Below are positions 1 to 10,342 of a stretch of DNA of 64,000 nt, piece after piece. Source of the stretch: Scolanthus callimorphus (Eukaryota > Cnidaria > Anthozoa > Actiniaria > Edwardsiidae). Within the stretch, counting starts at the first letter, position 1; every line of letters starts with the position of its first letter. The translations under genes and the position numbers were made by a program. The stretch spans positions 789,740 to 853,739 of the forward strand of contig JAWWUD010000054.1 of the NCBI GenBank assembly GCA_033964015.1. The letters are read 5' to 3'. The notes beneath the pieces are model-generated. The model was not told where the DNA came from and did not search any database. It saw only the letters and a program-made list of their open reading frames with translations.

Positions 1-796
1 GGCTGAACTACCGCGTGTTGAAGTGGGCCCAGACAGAGCTGAAGCGTCATATAATATATGGCGACCAAACAGATACAGATACAGTAGATTTTATTATTTG
101 GCATAATACTCTAAAGTACATTGAAGACTAAAACTGCAAAGATGAAACAAACGAACGAGTTACCGTTGCGGCCTTCAGGGGCGGATCCAGAAATTTCAGA
201 AAGAGGGGCCGGATAGCCATAAATTGCAAATTTCATTCAGTAAATACAGGAAAGTTTCCTGAGAAAGGGGGGCCGCGGCCGGCCACTTGCCTCCACCCGA
301 AAAGAGCTCGAAAAGAGCTCTTAACCCCCAGAAAAAGAAGATTTTAAAACATGACAATCACCAGCTAAACAATGGCAATATGATTTTCAAGTGCTGGAGT
401 CCTTTTCTCAAAAAGTGACTTTATAATTTCATAAAGTATTTTCACACTCCAGTGAGGCTGCCTAGCCTGCCTGTGGTCTAACAGGACTTCTTTCATCCTC
501 TCGCCCGTGTGCGGGGTGAAATATGATAGCGCGCGGCGCCTACTTATTTGTTTAGGCCTTGACAGGTCAATAAGTAACTGTCAACACTGTCGGATCCGTT
601 CCAAATATCATCTTCAGCTTTTAATATTGAATCTTGAATCTCGTCTGCTAATCGCGATAAACAACGGTGAAAAGAACGCGGAAATCTCTCCGGAGACACT
701 CTGGAGACACTAAAATAGTTTATCTCTGCGGATCGTACTAGATAGCACAAGGAGAGCACTGGCAACTATAAGAAATAACAGTTGGATATTCGCATC
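1..796. other. Intergenic region upstream of folate-receptor-like gene A
   Basis: No coding exon or RNA gene is recognised here. A G-rich stretch near 180-300 resembles degraded transposon sequence. The promoter and 5' UTR of the gene starting at 797 should lie in the last few hundred bases, but no clear TATA box was identified. Confidence 0.4.
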
Positions 797-1381
797 ATGG
801 CTTCATTTCCGGACTACAATTTTCTCGCTATGTTCACGATACTTCTTCTTCTCTCTCTGGAGATTAGCCGAGCACAAGCTACCATCGTTGAGTCAAAGGA
901 TCCTGTCAACTATTGTCCGTACTTTGGGAACCGTGCTCCAAGCGCTCAGCCGAATCTTCAAAACTGCACTTGGTATAGAAAGAAAGCGTGCTGTTTACCC
1001 GAGGAATTGAATACTCTTTTAGAAGGAATAGAGCCGCTCACAGGAGCAAATCGAAAGTGTTTGCAGACTTTTAATTATTTGATGTGCTACGTCTGTGCGC
1101 CAAACCAGAACGCATTCTACAAAGCCGAGAGGTTAACGGTGTGTCGGGAATTCTGCGACAAGTTGTATCAGAACTGTGGCGAAGCTATTCTCAAGGGAAA
1201 TAGAATCTCAAATGCTTACCGATCGGGGAAGGATTTCTGTGAATCTAGAAAATTTGTTGTGAAAGGGAAAGCCAGTAATGAGTGTTTTTCATATGAACAC
1301 GTGGAGAACGCGGGGAAAATAACCAAGACTAATTTTCTTGTTCTTTTGCTGATTCTTGTGTTTGGTAGCCTATGGATTTAG
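797..1381 (+). CDS. Folate-receptor-like cysteine-rich secreted or GPI-anchored protein (copy A)
   Basis: A single uninterrupted exon encodes 194 residues. The ATG at 797 is preferred because a typical signal peptide follows at once (about residues 1-26, with the run LLLLSL). The mature part is cysteine-rich and has the layout of the folate receptor/riboflavin-binding/HHIP N-terminal fold: YCPYFGNR near the start, NCTWY followed by a CC pair, a C-YVCAPNQ segment, and VCREFCDKLYQNC. The NCT is a potential N-glycosylation site. The C-terminus ends in a hydrophobic tail (LVLLLILVFGSLWI) with nothing after it, which fits a GPI-anchor signal or a terminal membrane segment. A paralogue of identical length lies at 9758-10342 on the other strand. 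Family membership is by pattern recognition; the ligand is unknown and folate binding is not implied. Confidence 0.8.
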   Translation: MASFPDYNFLAMFTILLLLSLEISRAQATIVESKDPVNYCPYFGNRAPSAQPNLQNCTWYRKKACCLPEELNTLLEGIEPLTGANRKCLQTFNYLMCYVCAPNQNAFYKAERLTVCREFCDKLYQNCGEAILKGNRISNAYRSGKDFCESRKFVVKGKASNECFSYEHVENAGKITKTNFLVLLLILVFGSLWI

Positions 1382-1553
1382 ATTGCTGTCAGCCGCCATT
1401 TTGTCAACCTAGCAACATACCTATTTCTATAGGATGAGTTATCCAAAAATGTAAAGCGCTTAGAGCTTTGAGGATAAGCGCTATATAAGCACCTACTTTA
1501 CTTTTATACCGAGTCAGAGAAAGCCTCCATTTCCATCGACCGATTTAGGAATG
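1382..1553. other. 3' flank of gene A with a short hairpin
   Basis: At about 1453-1488 the sequence contains AGCGCTTAGAGC and GGATAAGCGCTATATAAG, a short inverted-repeat motif resembling the 3' tails of non-LTR retrotransposons. No coding content is visible. Confidence 0.3.
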
Positions 1554-1906
1554 TACACTCTTTTTTTTTATAAGAACCTTTTTTATAAGAACGTTCGGCC
1601 TGAAATTTACCCAAATTTTAAGAACATGCTAAGAACATGCCTGAGCGTCAGAAAGGAGCAAAATAGATTTATTTTCAGTGATGCGTTCTAAAATCCAGAA
1701 TCAAATGTGTTAATAATAACGACCTTCAATTTTGTAATTTATAAACTCTGTTAACTTCTATAAGAATATCTAGGCATATTTCAGGTTCCGACGTCACTGA
1801 AATGTAAGAACATCCGTAAGAACATTTCCAACCTCACACTGCTCAAAAAATAAGAACGGCCCAGCCTCAACTGAAAATTAGACGTTTTCAATAAAAAAAG
1901 AGTGTA
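1554..1906. mobile_element. Foldback element (TACACTCTTTTTTT ends)
   Basis: The left end reads TACACTCTTTTTTT and the right end is its near-perfect reverse complement (AAAAAAAGAGTGTA). The inside holds repeated TAAGAAC motifs and no open reading frame. It is a non-autonomous terminal-inverted-repeat element of about 350 bp; the superfamily was not assigned. Confidence 0.55.
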
Positions 1907-2381
1907 ATCCATTTGCAAATCGAGTAACGATTGGAAAAAATTTTTGGAACAAAATAGTTTACATCATATTGTAGACTTCTGTCTTATGCTTTTGAAATCT
2001 GATCTAAAAAAATCATTTCTTACAATACCGAACATCGAAATTGAATGCTGAAAGTTGTCCAAATCCATACAATTTGTATAGGTTGACAGCACTATGAAAT
2101 AAACATCAACAGCCAACACCATACCTTCGCAACTTTGAACAATTATTTCTCAGGTTTCCTTGGGAATTTCTTCTCGGTGTTATCCCCAATTCTTTATTTT
2201 ATCAATACCTTTCATAAAATGCTAGAAACAAAGGAAATTAGTTTTGTAATAATACTCTATCTAAAAATTGTTTCCACTTTGTGTCAAGATTACTCGATTT
2301 CTCAGCGGATTTCCTCTTAATATTTTCGATTGAATTGGCCAAGTTTTAATTTGGTATTCTAGAAAAAAAGCACCAAAGATG

Positions 2382-2421
2382 GCCGTGACCATGACTCGAA
2401 CCTCGGTTATTGCGGCCACAA
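2382..2421 (-). pseudogene. tRNA-His 3'-half pseudogene
   Basis: On the minus strand this stretch matches the 3' half of the intact tRNA-His at 4038-4109: anticodon loop TTGTGGC, stem, T-loop GTTCGAG and acceptor GTCACGGC. The T-stem carries mismatches, and the 5' half (D arm and 5' acceptor strand) is missing. In its place begins the 42-bp tandem array. It should not give a functional tRNA. Confidence 0.75.
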
Positions 2422-2423
2422 TT

Positions 2424-3178
2424 ATGCCTGGTGCATACTAGCGACACACGCGCGCGCTCTCTTACATGCCTGGTGCATACTAGCGACACACGCGCGCGCT
2501 CTCTTACATGCCTGGTGCATACTAGCGACACACGCGCGCGCTCTCTTACATGCCTGGTGCATACTAGCGACACACGCGCGCGCTCTCTTACATGCCTGGT
2601 GCATACTAGCGACACACGCGCGCGCTCTCTTACATGCCTGGTGCATACTAGCGACACACGCGCGCGCTCTCTTACATGCCTGGTGCATACTAGCGACACA
2701 CGTGCGCGCTCTCTTGCATGCCTGGTGCATACTAGCGACATACGCGCGCGCTCTCTTGCATGCCTGGTGCATACTAGCGACACGCGCGCGCTCTCTTGCA
2801 TGCCTGGTGCATACTAGCGACACACGCGCGCGCTCTCTTACATGCCTGGTGCATACTAGCGACACACGCGCGCGCTCTCTTACATGCCTGGTGCATACTA
2901 GCGACACACGCGCGCGCTCTCTTACATGCCTGGTGCATACTAGCGACACACGCGCGCGCTCTCTTACATGCCTGGTGCATACTAGCGACACACGCGCGCG
3001 CTCTCTTGCATGCCTGGTGCATACTAGCGACATACGCGCGCGCTCTCTTGCATGCCTGGTGCATACTAGCGACACGCGCGCGCTCTCTTGCATGCCTGGT
3101 GCATACTAGCGACACACGCGCGCGCTCTCTTACATGCCTGGTGCATACTAGCGACATACGCGCGCGCTCTCTTACATG
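2424..3178. repeat. 42-bp minisatellite, 18 units, CG-rich
   Basis: Eighteen head-to-tail units start with ATGCCTGGTGCATACTAGCG and end with CTCTCTTAC or CTCTCTTGC. Two units are 40 bp. A seven-unit block is duplicated: the variant with CATACGCGCG recurs at 2739 and 3031, 292 bp apart, which equals 6 x 42 + 40. Each unit contains an alternating purine-pyrimidine stretch of up to 14 bp (ACACACGCGCGCGC). Open frames through the array on both strands arise only because 42 is a multiple of three. Confidence 0.95.
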
Positions 3179-4037
3179 GTCTTATGTACAAGTGTGAACA
3201 TCGCGACATAACGACATTATGCGCTTATGTCGTTATGCCGCTAGTGTGTACCAGGCATTGCAATTCACATTAAGACAGATTGTTCTAGTGATTCGAGCAG
3301 TGTGTGGGCCAAAATCAGGTTACTAGAAAGTATGGAACCAGAAACATATATGTAGATGTTCAGGCAAGCCTGTGGCCGCGTAGCACTAAGTTCAACAGAG
3401 TGTAGATAAGGAAAAACATATATATGTTTCTGATGGAGCCTATTGGTTTTATTTTAGCATCTTTTCAAAGGTTTGCATACAAGAAGTAACTCGAGTTAGT
3501 TCCATCAAGAAATATTGAAGGCAACCTATGAAAATGCATTTCGAAGTTTATATACAATATAGGGATGTGGAAGGAATTGCATTTGACATGGAGTTTTCGG
3601 CTATTATAGTTTTCCAGGTGGTGAGCTTTGATTTAATTTCTCCGCTTTCCATGAGAATTTCATGGCGGAACGAACCCAAATTATTCCTTGTTTCGCATCA
3701 TGTCTAAATTGTCAACAGCCTGTTAAAGCTACATCTCTATAATACAGTACAAGCGGCCGTTAGATTGCAGGATTTTCTTTGATTTGCGGTGCCCTCTCTC
3801 AAACCATTAAAAAAATTAACTTTTTGCGACTTTATCAGAACTACCCGACATACGTATAGATCCTCCCGTTTTGTATTTCTCTTTCCAGGTAGCACAATAC
3901 AACTCCCCATTCCGCGACGATTCTCTTAGATAACTTTTTATGAAGATACCAGATACAGCCGTTTTTTTAGGGTTGTCGGCCGACCCCCGTGTACTTCATG
4001 AAAAAAAAATAAAGAAATAAAGAGTTAAAAAAAGATG
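3179..4037. other. Intergenic region, no gene seen
   Basis: It contains short direct repeats (GTTATGTCGTTATG and similar at 3200-3240) next to the minisatellite, then unremarkable AT-rich DNA. No open frame above 60 codons and no RNA gene other than the flanking tRNA. Confidence 0.4.
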
Positions 4038-4109
4038 TGCCGTGACCAGGATTCGAACCTGGGTTATTGCGGCCACAACGCAATGTACTAACCACTATAC
4101 GATCACGGC
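4038..4109 (-). tRNA. tRNA-His (GTG anticodon)
   Basis: The 72-nt minus-strand sequence starts GCCGTGATCGTATAGTGG and ends GAATCCTGGTCACGGCA. It folds as a full cloverleaf: seven-bp acceptor (GCCGTGA/TCACGGC), D arm, anticodon loop TTGTGGC between TTGCG and CGCAA, and a T arm with GGTTCGAATCC. The anticodon GTG and the GCCGTGA acceptor are those of animal tRNA-His. No intron is present. The extra 5' G of histidine tRNAs is not encoded and would be added after transcription. The internal A and B boxes are intact. Confidence 0.97.
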
Positions 4110-4459
4110 AACTAGCCAACCTGAGGTTCGGTGAAGGACCCGGCTAAATAAAAGAACATAAATGCCGCGCGCAAACAGACATTCCCAAAGTCCGTTGTTC
4201 CACTTCTTATTTTTACAATTAGCTTAATTTTCACTTTGTGCACTGGACTTTTTTTCTTCACTTCTAAGGTATTTGTTCGTTGGTGTTTGTTCCATTGTTT
4301 TCATGCCTCTGGTGCTCCGTAACAATAAGAGATAGGTCTTATCACGGTTTCCGCCGCCATTGTGTTCAGTAGGCAAGCCGTGCAAAATCCCACATAAGCT
4401 ACTGCAAACACGAAGTGAAATCGTTGCGAAAATATTGCACATATCAACAATAAGTACTA

Positions 4460-5311
4460 AGGCTGCATTCATTATGTATACTACAGGGGGGGGGGGGGGG
4501 GGGGGGGGGGCAGAGGATTTTTTGGGGGAATCTCAAAATTTAGGAACTGGAAAAGGGGGGATGTCAAGTTTTTTTCATAACATGAAGGGGGGATGCATAT
4601 TTTTGTTGAGGTTATGTATATATTTAAGACAAGGTTGTGCAGTTTGATAGTAAATGAAGGAAGGCTCAATTGTTGAACACCGAGTTTGAACCTCCTTCCT
4701 GAAGAAATATCACTTGCACTACTATTCTCGTGTATTCACCCTCTTTCAACTGATATGTTGAAAAAAAAACTGCGCGCTTCGCGCGCATAAAGAATTATAT
4801 TAAACTTAAAAGATCGTAAAAGGCCTTCTTGTTTTACTACAATTCCTCGAGGTCCTCTTCAGTGGCTTTCGTCTGCCAGACAAAACGCCTTTGGACTTTT
4901 GATTAATAGTCTTGTAGCTTCATTGTCAAAATTGCGGCGCGTTTCGCGCGCACAACGGAAAACATACCAAACAATCAAATACAAAATAAATGATACTCAG
5001 CCTATGTGTAGTAAGGCTCCAATCGAGGAGCGCACCAGATCACTTGGTAGAAAGTCACTACCGACACAAAAAAGTAAAGCCACCTAGGATTTTTATTTGC
5101 ATTTTTACGCTTTGTATTTTTTTTTATCATTGAGCCTTGTTCTTTATTTTTTGTAAAATTGATATAAATATAAATTGAAAAAATTGTCTCTGGGGTGATG
5201 GGGGGGGGGGGGGGGGCATGTTTTTTCCTTTTGACCATGAGGGGGATTCGTAAAAATATGTTGTGCCTTGGGGGGATCTGAAAATTTTGCATTGTCAAAA
5301 AAATTTCCTCT

Positions 5312-5342
<31 letters not shown>

Positions 5343-5365
5343 AGTATACATAACGAATGCAGCCT
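4460..5365. mobile_element. Terminal-inverted-repeat element with poly-G ends
   Basis: The left end AGGCTGCATTC...TATACTACAGGGG is matched in reverse complement at the right end. Immediately inside each end lies a long homopolymer (25 G at 4486-4510; 27 C at 5313-5339). The interior has a GCGCGCTTCGCGCGCA hairpin near 4773 and no coding capacity. A related copy, broken by a nested insertion, occupies about 11640-13425. Confidence 0.7.
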
Positions 5366-5419
5366 AAGCGTAAGTAATTCTACTTGGCCAAACAATCACT
5401 CTTCCAACTTCCATGTAGA

Positions 5420-7348
5420 CCCGGCGTAATCAATCGAACAAATCCGAACAAAAATCAATCGAACGCAATCGAACACCAATCGTTCGATTTGTTCGGCAAT
5501 CGAACAAAATCGAACGCGAGCTTTGCTGTGAGTTCGATTTTCGAACAAAATCGAACACCAACCAATCGAACAGATTGGATTGTTCGATTTTGTTCGGTAA
5601 TTATGAATAATGTGTGACAGGATTTCCCGGAGAAAGACGGGGACTCCCAAACCTTTGGGGAGGGGATGTTTTTGGTTCATGTAATTTTTAGGGCCCTCTG
5701 GTACCTTTTTGGGAAAAAAAAGAAACATGTTTTACCACATTGTAACCTGCGAGCATGAGTGCTTTCCTCAGTCAGTCTTTCAAAATTTTACGAAGTTAGT
5801 CACGTGTCATACATTCGCGTAGTTGTTTTGGCCGGGGGCAAAATAACAAATGAAAACAACGCACGATAGCAAACCGCGAGCGCTAGCAACAAAACGAAAG
5901 AGCGAGTTACCGAGGAAAAGCCTCTGCGAGTTAGGGTAGCATATTTTGGAGTGAAACATTTGGTCAGGGTGGGGAAGGGGTTCTCCGTGATCCGTGATTC
6001 ACCCCAAATTTGCTCCGTGACTCGTGAAAACAGGAAAATTATTGCCGTGATCCGTGAAATCTCATGCCCTTGTGACACGTGATTTTACGAATTTCTCTTA
6101 CGTGACTCGTGATTACAGGCCTAGAGATTCGTGAAACGTGAACGCTGATCATTAGAGACGGACCATTTGGACCAATATCGAGTAGGCTCATTCTCTCCTG
6201 ACTGCTTTTTAGGGAACCTGACGTCCTTAAAAATAGATTTTTTTGTCGGCTCGCGCTGCGCGCTCGCCATGTACAACATCAAAATGTATTTTTAAAATTG
6301 AGTAAATTTACTATCAGCAAACAGTAAATAAAGGTGCAGCAATGTCAGGAAGCGCATTTGTTAAACATCAAGTTCTCATTTACTCCTGGACTTTCCCCAT
6401 TCTTTCAACTTATATGTCCAAAATTTGCAGCGCGCTTCGCGCGCATAAAGAGGATACTTTGGTGTAGCATTTAGAAACTAAAGCATCGCAGTTTTTTTTT
6501 GATTTTCGAAAATTTCTATTATGTTTTTTCCGTGACTCCACTTCTTCAGCGTGATTTATATGTCTCAGAAATAAGAATTTCGTTAACCGCGTAGCTTGAT
6601 GTTCAAAATCGCAGCGCGCTTCGCGCGCATCCAGAAACATACAAGCAAGGCTCGGTACTGATCCGAACCATCTTCATAGTAACGAAAATTCTGATCTGGA
6701 TGCTATGAGCAAATCAATTTCTCTGTGCGTGGCCTTAGGGGATGTATAGAGAAGACTAAGTGCCAATCTAAAAATAACTAGGTGTGTCTAAAGGTTCTCT
6801 CACGCCCTATTGCCATGTTGTGCACTCTTATTTATGTACTCTTGTGGCGATATAATTTAAGTGAAATCTCACACCATCAAAAGAAATATCAGTAAAAAAG
6901 ATCGTGCACAGTACTTATATCACTATATTTACTTGAAACACAACTTGCATAATCGTTTTTAAAATTTTACTTCCGTGATTCGTGAAAAGCGTTTTCATAA
7001 CTCCGTGATCCGTGAAATAACGAAAAATCGGTCCGTGATTCGTGATCGCTACCCCCTTCCCCACCCTGTTTGGTGTATTGTCTCAGCACATAATCTTTTA
7101 CAGACGGTCTGTTAAAAATTCTGCACTATATTCGGACTTGTTGGTACCTTTTTGGAGTCAAAATCAGATTTTGGTATACCTTTAGGAAGAAAAATCTAAG
7201 TATGTTTAAAGTTCGATTTCCGAACGTTCGTTTTTGTTCGATTGTGAAGATTTTGCTGTGAGTTCGATTGCCGAACAAGTCGAAAATCAATCGAACGATT
7301 GGTATTCGATTGAGTTCGATTACCGAACGTTCGATTGATTACGCCGGG
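5420..7348. mobile_element. Terminal-inverted-repeat element with TGTAGA target duplication
   Basis: Both ends carry the 20-bp perfect inverted repeat CCCGGCGTAATCAATCGAAC. The element is flanked by TGTAGA at 5414-5419 and 7349-7354. Inside the ends are many CGAAC/GTTCG motifs. Roughly 1.1 kb of the interior is a second element (5965-7068), so the original element was only about 0.8 kb. No transposase frame is visible. Confidence 0.8.
5965..7068. mobile_element. Nested CAGGGTGGGGAAGGGG element with TTTGGT target duplication
   Basis: The left end CAGGGTGGGGAAGGGG is matched at the right by CCCCTTCCCCACCCTG, with TTTGGT repeated on both sides (5959-5964 and 7069-7074). Subterminal regions are full of CCGTGAT/CGTGAA motifs in both orientations. 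Two GCGCGCTTCGCGCGCA-type hairpins lie inside. The CAGGG end is hAT-like, but the duplication is 6 bp rather than 8. Confidence 0.75.
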
Positions 7349-7354
7349 TGTAGA

Positions 7355-8789
7355 GTCACCAACTTCCATGTAGAGTCTCCACTGGCTTGTTGCCCATGAC
7401 AGGCCAGTAGCCAGGGGGGTTCCGGGGGTGCGCAAGGACCCCCCACGCGACAAAAGGGTCCACATTTGTACGCAATAAATAAAGCACTTATATTATATTT
7501 GCTTTTTCTAGCGAATTTTGACTAGCGGGTTTCTCAATAATAAAAAAATAAATTCATACCACGTTGGTCCGCTTTTTCTAGATTAGCAACCCCGATTAAA
7601 ACGATAAGTCATTAAAATATCTTACAAAATCTTCATCATGCTGACACAACAACAAAAAATGTTCTAGACAAATATCATTATCGCTTGCGGAGAAAAGCTT
7701 TTGAAAACTTAATACTCAGTACCTTTCGGTTTGTAGGAAGTTGGCACTCAAACCGTATCTAAACAGCTGGCTGCTAGGCGGCAGGAAGCTTGGGTTCTGT
7801 CCTTTTCCCTGTCTTTTTCTTTAAAAAATGATTTTGTAATGCGAACTGGAAGATTTCATCTCAAAATCGCCCTCTCTATAATATCTGGATTTTCCATCAG
7901 CTGTTGCAGAGCACTCCAGCAGCTGTCATATGGACCAAGTCCGTATAGACAATACAGTTCAGCGCCCTTCTCTGGTGAGGAAATCTAAAATCGGTATTTT
8001 TTGGTAGTAGTAGTGCTAAACCATTGAAGACTTTCTAAAAGTCCTTTAAAACGTTTTTTTCACGGCTTGGTTTCGTTCCAACAGAGATGGCAGGCTAAAA
8101 ATTAAGCCTGTTCACTCGTCGACCCAACCGGAACAACGGGAGTCCAATAGAAAATGTATGAAAATTTGTCAAAAAGTGAGAAGAGGGGAGAGGGGGGGGG
8201 GGGAGCTTCAGCTCCCCCTGCCCCTCTTCCCCCTCCGCAACCATGCCTGGAATTTCCAAATCCCTTCCATGAGGAGGTATGTTTTTTTAATTGAGGAAGA
8301 AAAAAAAGACACATAAAAAAGCCCCATAAAGGGCACCCAAGAATTAATTAGCTGATATGGATTTTTGTAATTTTTGAATTAAAAATATTATTTATCCCTA
8401 ATATAACCTGAATATAACCTATAAAAGCAATGCGCACAATTTCCCTATATAATATATTTCAGATGATATGTATTTTTGTAATTTTTGAATAAAAAAAAAT
8501 TGTTATAAAAGAGAAGAAAACTGACATTGATTGAATTTAGATACAACAAAGAGCTTCATCTTTAAGTTATTAGATCTGAAATGAGAGAGAAGCAGTGCAG
8601 CGTAAAAGGTTTAAAAATTTACAGGGGGGATACTAATCCTATATCTTACTAAGTTTGCTATCGCTTAGGGTTGAGTCTCCCAGGGGCCAAACATTGACTA
8701 TAGAGTAATTTGGAGGGTCCTCTAAAAATATAAAGAAATGACTGCCCTATCCTTATAGGGACAGGGTAAGACAGTGACACCCCACCTGT
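7355..8789. other. Intergenic region with transposon scraps
   Basis: A fragment near 7398-7450 (GTAGCCAGGGGGGTTCC) belongs to the CAGGGGCGTAGCCAG family described at 11257-11555. The rest is AT-rich with short imperfect direct repeats at 8345-8500. No gene seen. Confidence 0.35.
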
Positions 8790-8880
8790 GGAAGCATGGG
8801 TGGTGCAGCATTACGATGCTCGCTTCTGACTGCTGTAGCCTGGATTCGATTCCTGGCAGGGACGTGGAAATTCTTTCTTT
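8790..8880 (+). repeat. tRNA-derived SINE-like fragment
   Basis: It contains an A-box-like GGTGGTGCAGCATTACGATG followed about 35 bp later by a B-box-like GGATTCGATTCC, the spacing of a tRNA-derived polymerase III promoter. The cloverleaf is not intact. The boundaries are approximate. Confidence 0.45.
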
Positions 8881-8895
8881 TCTTTCCTGCCATGA

Positions 8896-9100
8896 CAGGG
8901 GTGTAGCCAGCACTTATGAGAGGGGGTTCCAAATTCAAAAATAAAAAACTCCACATAGATCTCGGGGAAAAACTAGCATTTGAAGAAATTTGCTACATTT
9001 TATTGGAGCTTTTATTTGTTGTCTATTAAATATTTTCAATTTTAGTAGTAAGTCGGTCCAGAACAGAGGCGAGGGGAGGGGGGGTTCCGCTGTGGGAGAG
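8896..9100 (-). mobile_element. Truncated copy of the CAGGGGCGTAGCCAG element
   Basis: It starts CAGGGGTGTAGCCAG and continues with sequence matching, in inverse order, the 11257-11555 element, including the TCTATTAA and GGTCCAGAACAGAGGCGAGG stretches. The far terminal repeat is missing. Confidence 0.6.
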
Positions 9101-9757
9101 ATGAAACTGACCCCATCTCCCTCCGCTTCCATATCCAATTCGAGGGGGACGTAAATGAACCCTGGGATGCTGAAACAGGTCTTCAGGTCTAACTTAAAAA
9201 TACTTCACAGGTGCATGGGACGAACAGCTACCTTGTGGATGTGCCCAATGTGTGTAATCTGTTATTAACTATAACTATTATTATTATTTTTAAGAAGACA
9301 TGCAAAGGTTTTGGGGTTATCTGGTTTTGGGGTTATCTGTTGGTTGGGGGGGGGGGGGTGGTATTCAAATGGAAACAATCTGTAATACATAGCAGTTATG
9401 CTGCACCACAACTGAGCAATGAGCTTTAGATGACCTCAATACAGGTGCAATGGGAGGCCTGCTGAGTGGGGAAGGGGTTATAGGAAGAATGTAGCACAAA
9501 AGTATGTGGCTCTGAAAAGCAGAACATATACTTAATGTTCTTGAAAAGTAGGGGACCAGTATACAGTGAGAAGGGGAAAAACAGTGGTAGATGAAGGAAA
9601 CGGAAGATGAAGGCAAATGGAGCTTGGATTTGGGTGTTCTGTTTAACAGTATATAATTTACAACATTAAAATGCGACTTCTGGCAATAGATTAACATTTT
9701 ACAACTATTCCAAGCATTAAAGGTATTACATTATATACCAATGCATAGCACACCTCA
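9101..9757. other. 3' flank of gene B
   Basis: It probably includes the 3' UTR of the minus-strand gene ending at 9758. It holds an ATT-rich microsatellite near 9268-9290 and a 12-G run near 9347-9358. No additional gene seen. Confidence 0.35.
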
Positions 9758-10342
9758 TCACAGCAGCAGTACTAATAAACTAGCCAACAAATACGGTACA
9801 AATTGTTCCCCACAGGAAGCCATGCTGGTGCTAGTTTTGCCATTTGGATCAAATTGAAAACAACTTTTGTTCGATTGTTTGGCCGTTTTAAACTGTCGTC
9901 CTTCGCAGAATTCCCTTCCATCTGTGTACATCTCCTGGATCGTCATTCCTTTGAAGAAAGCGTCTTTGCAAGCCTCGAATATGCTATCGCAAAATTCCTC
10001 GCACACCGTGAGAGTGGAGCGATGAAAGAATGTGCTTTGGTTCGGAGCACAAATGTAGCAGTACAGATAATTCAAATAGCGGATGCATTTTTCGTTCGCT
10101 CCAGGGATTGGCGTAAGCTGTCTGAACGCAAATTCAATCTCCGAATTAAAGCAGCAGGATTTTTCTTTGTACCAAGTGCAGTTTTTGAGGTTTTCTTGAC
10201 GGGATGGACCGCGGTTGTTGAAATAAGGGCAGTAATTCGTAGACACGGAATTCGTACTTTGGGCGAGATGCTCCGAGCCCACTGCTGTCTTTGCGATTGT
10301 CAGGACCAAAACCGTGACCCACAACTCAACTGTTAAAAACAT
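9758..10342 (-). CDS. Folate-receptor-like cysteine-rich secreted or GPI-anchored protein (copy B)
   Basis: A single exon of 194 residues on the minus strand, exactly the same length as gene A. It has an N-terminal signal peptide (LWVTVLVLTIA, about residues 1-22) and a cysteine-rich core aligning with copy A: NYCPYFNNRGPS, NCTWY followed by a CC pair, CYICAPNQ, VCEEFCDSIFEAC. It also ends in a hydrophobic tail (LLASLLVLLL), as expected for a GPI signal. The two copies share the fold but clearly differ in sequence, so the duplication is not recent. The pair is convergent, about 8.4 kb apart. It is assigned to the folate-receptor/riboflavin-binding family by cysteine pattern; the ligand is unknown. 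Confidence 0.8.
   Translation of the reverse strand: MFLTVELWVTVLVLTIAKTAVGSEHLAQSTNSVSTNYCPYFNNRGPSRQENLKNCTWYKEKSCCFNSEIEFAFRQLTPIPGANEKCIRYLNYLYCYICAPNQSTFFHRSTLTVCEEFCDSIFEACKDAFFKGMTIQEMYTDGREFCEGRQFKTAKQSNKSCFQFDPNGKTSTSMASCGEQFVPYLLASLLVLLL

Noticed and set aside
2346..3273. Open frames of 61-223 codons on both strands through the 42-bp array
   Set aside because: They arise because the unit is a multiple of three and has no stop in several frames. No signal peptide, unique part or splice context.
9803..10336. 177-codon plus-strand open frame
   Set aside because: It is antisense to folate-receptor-like gene B and has no domain features.
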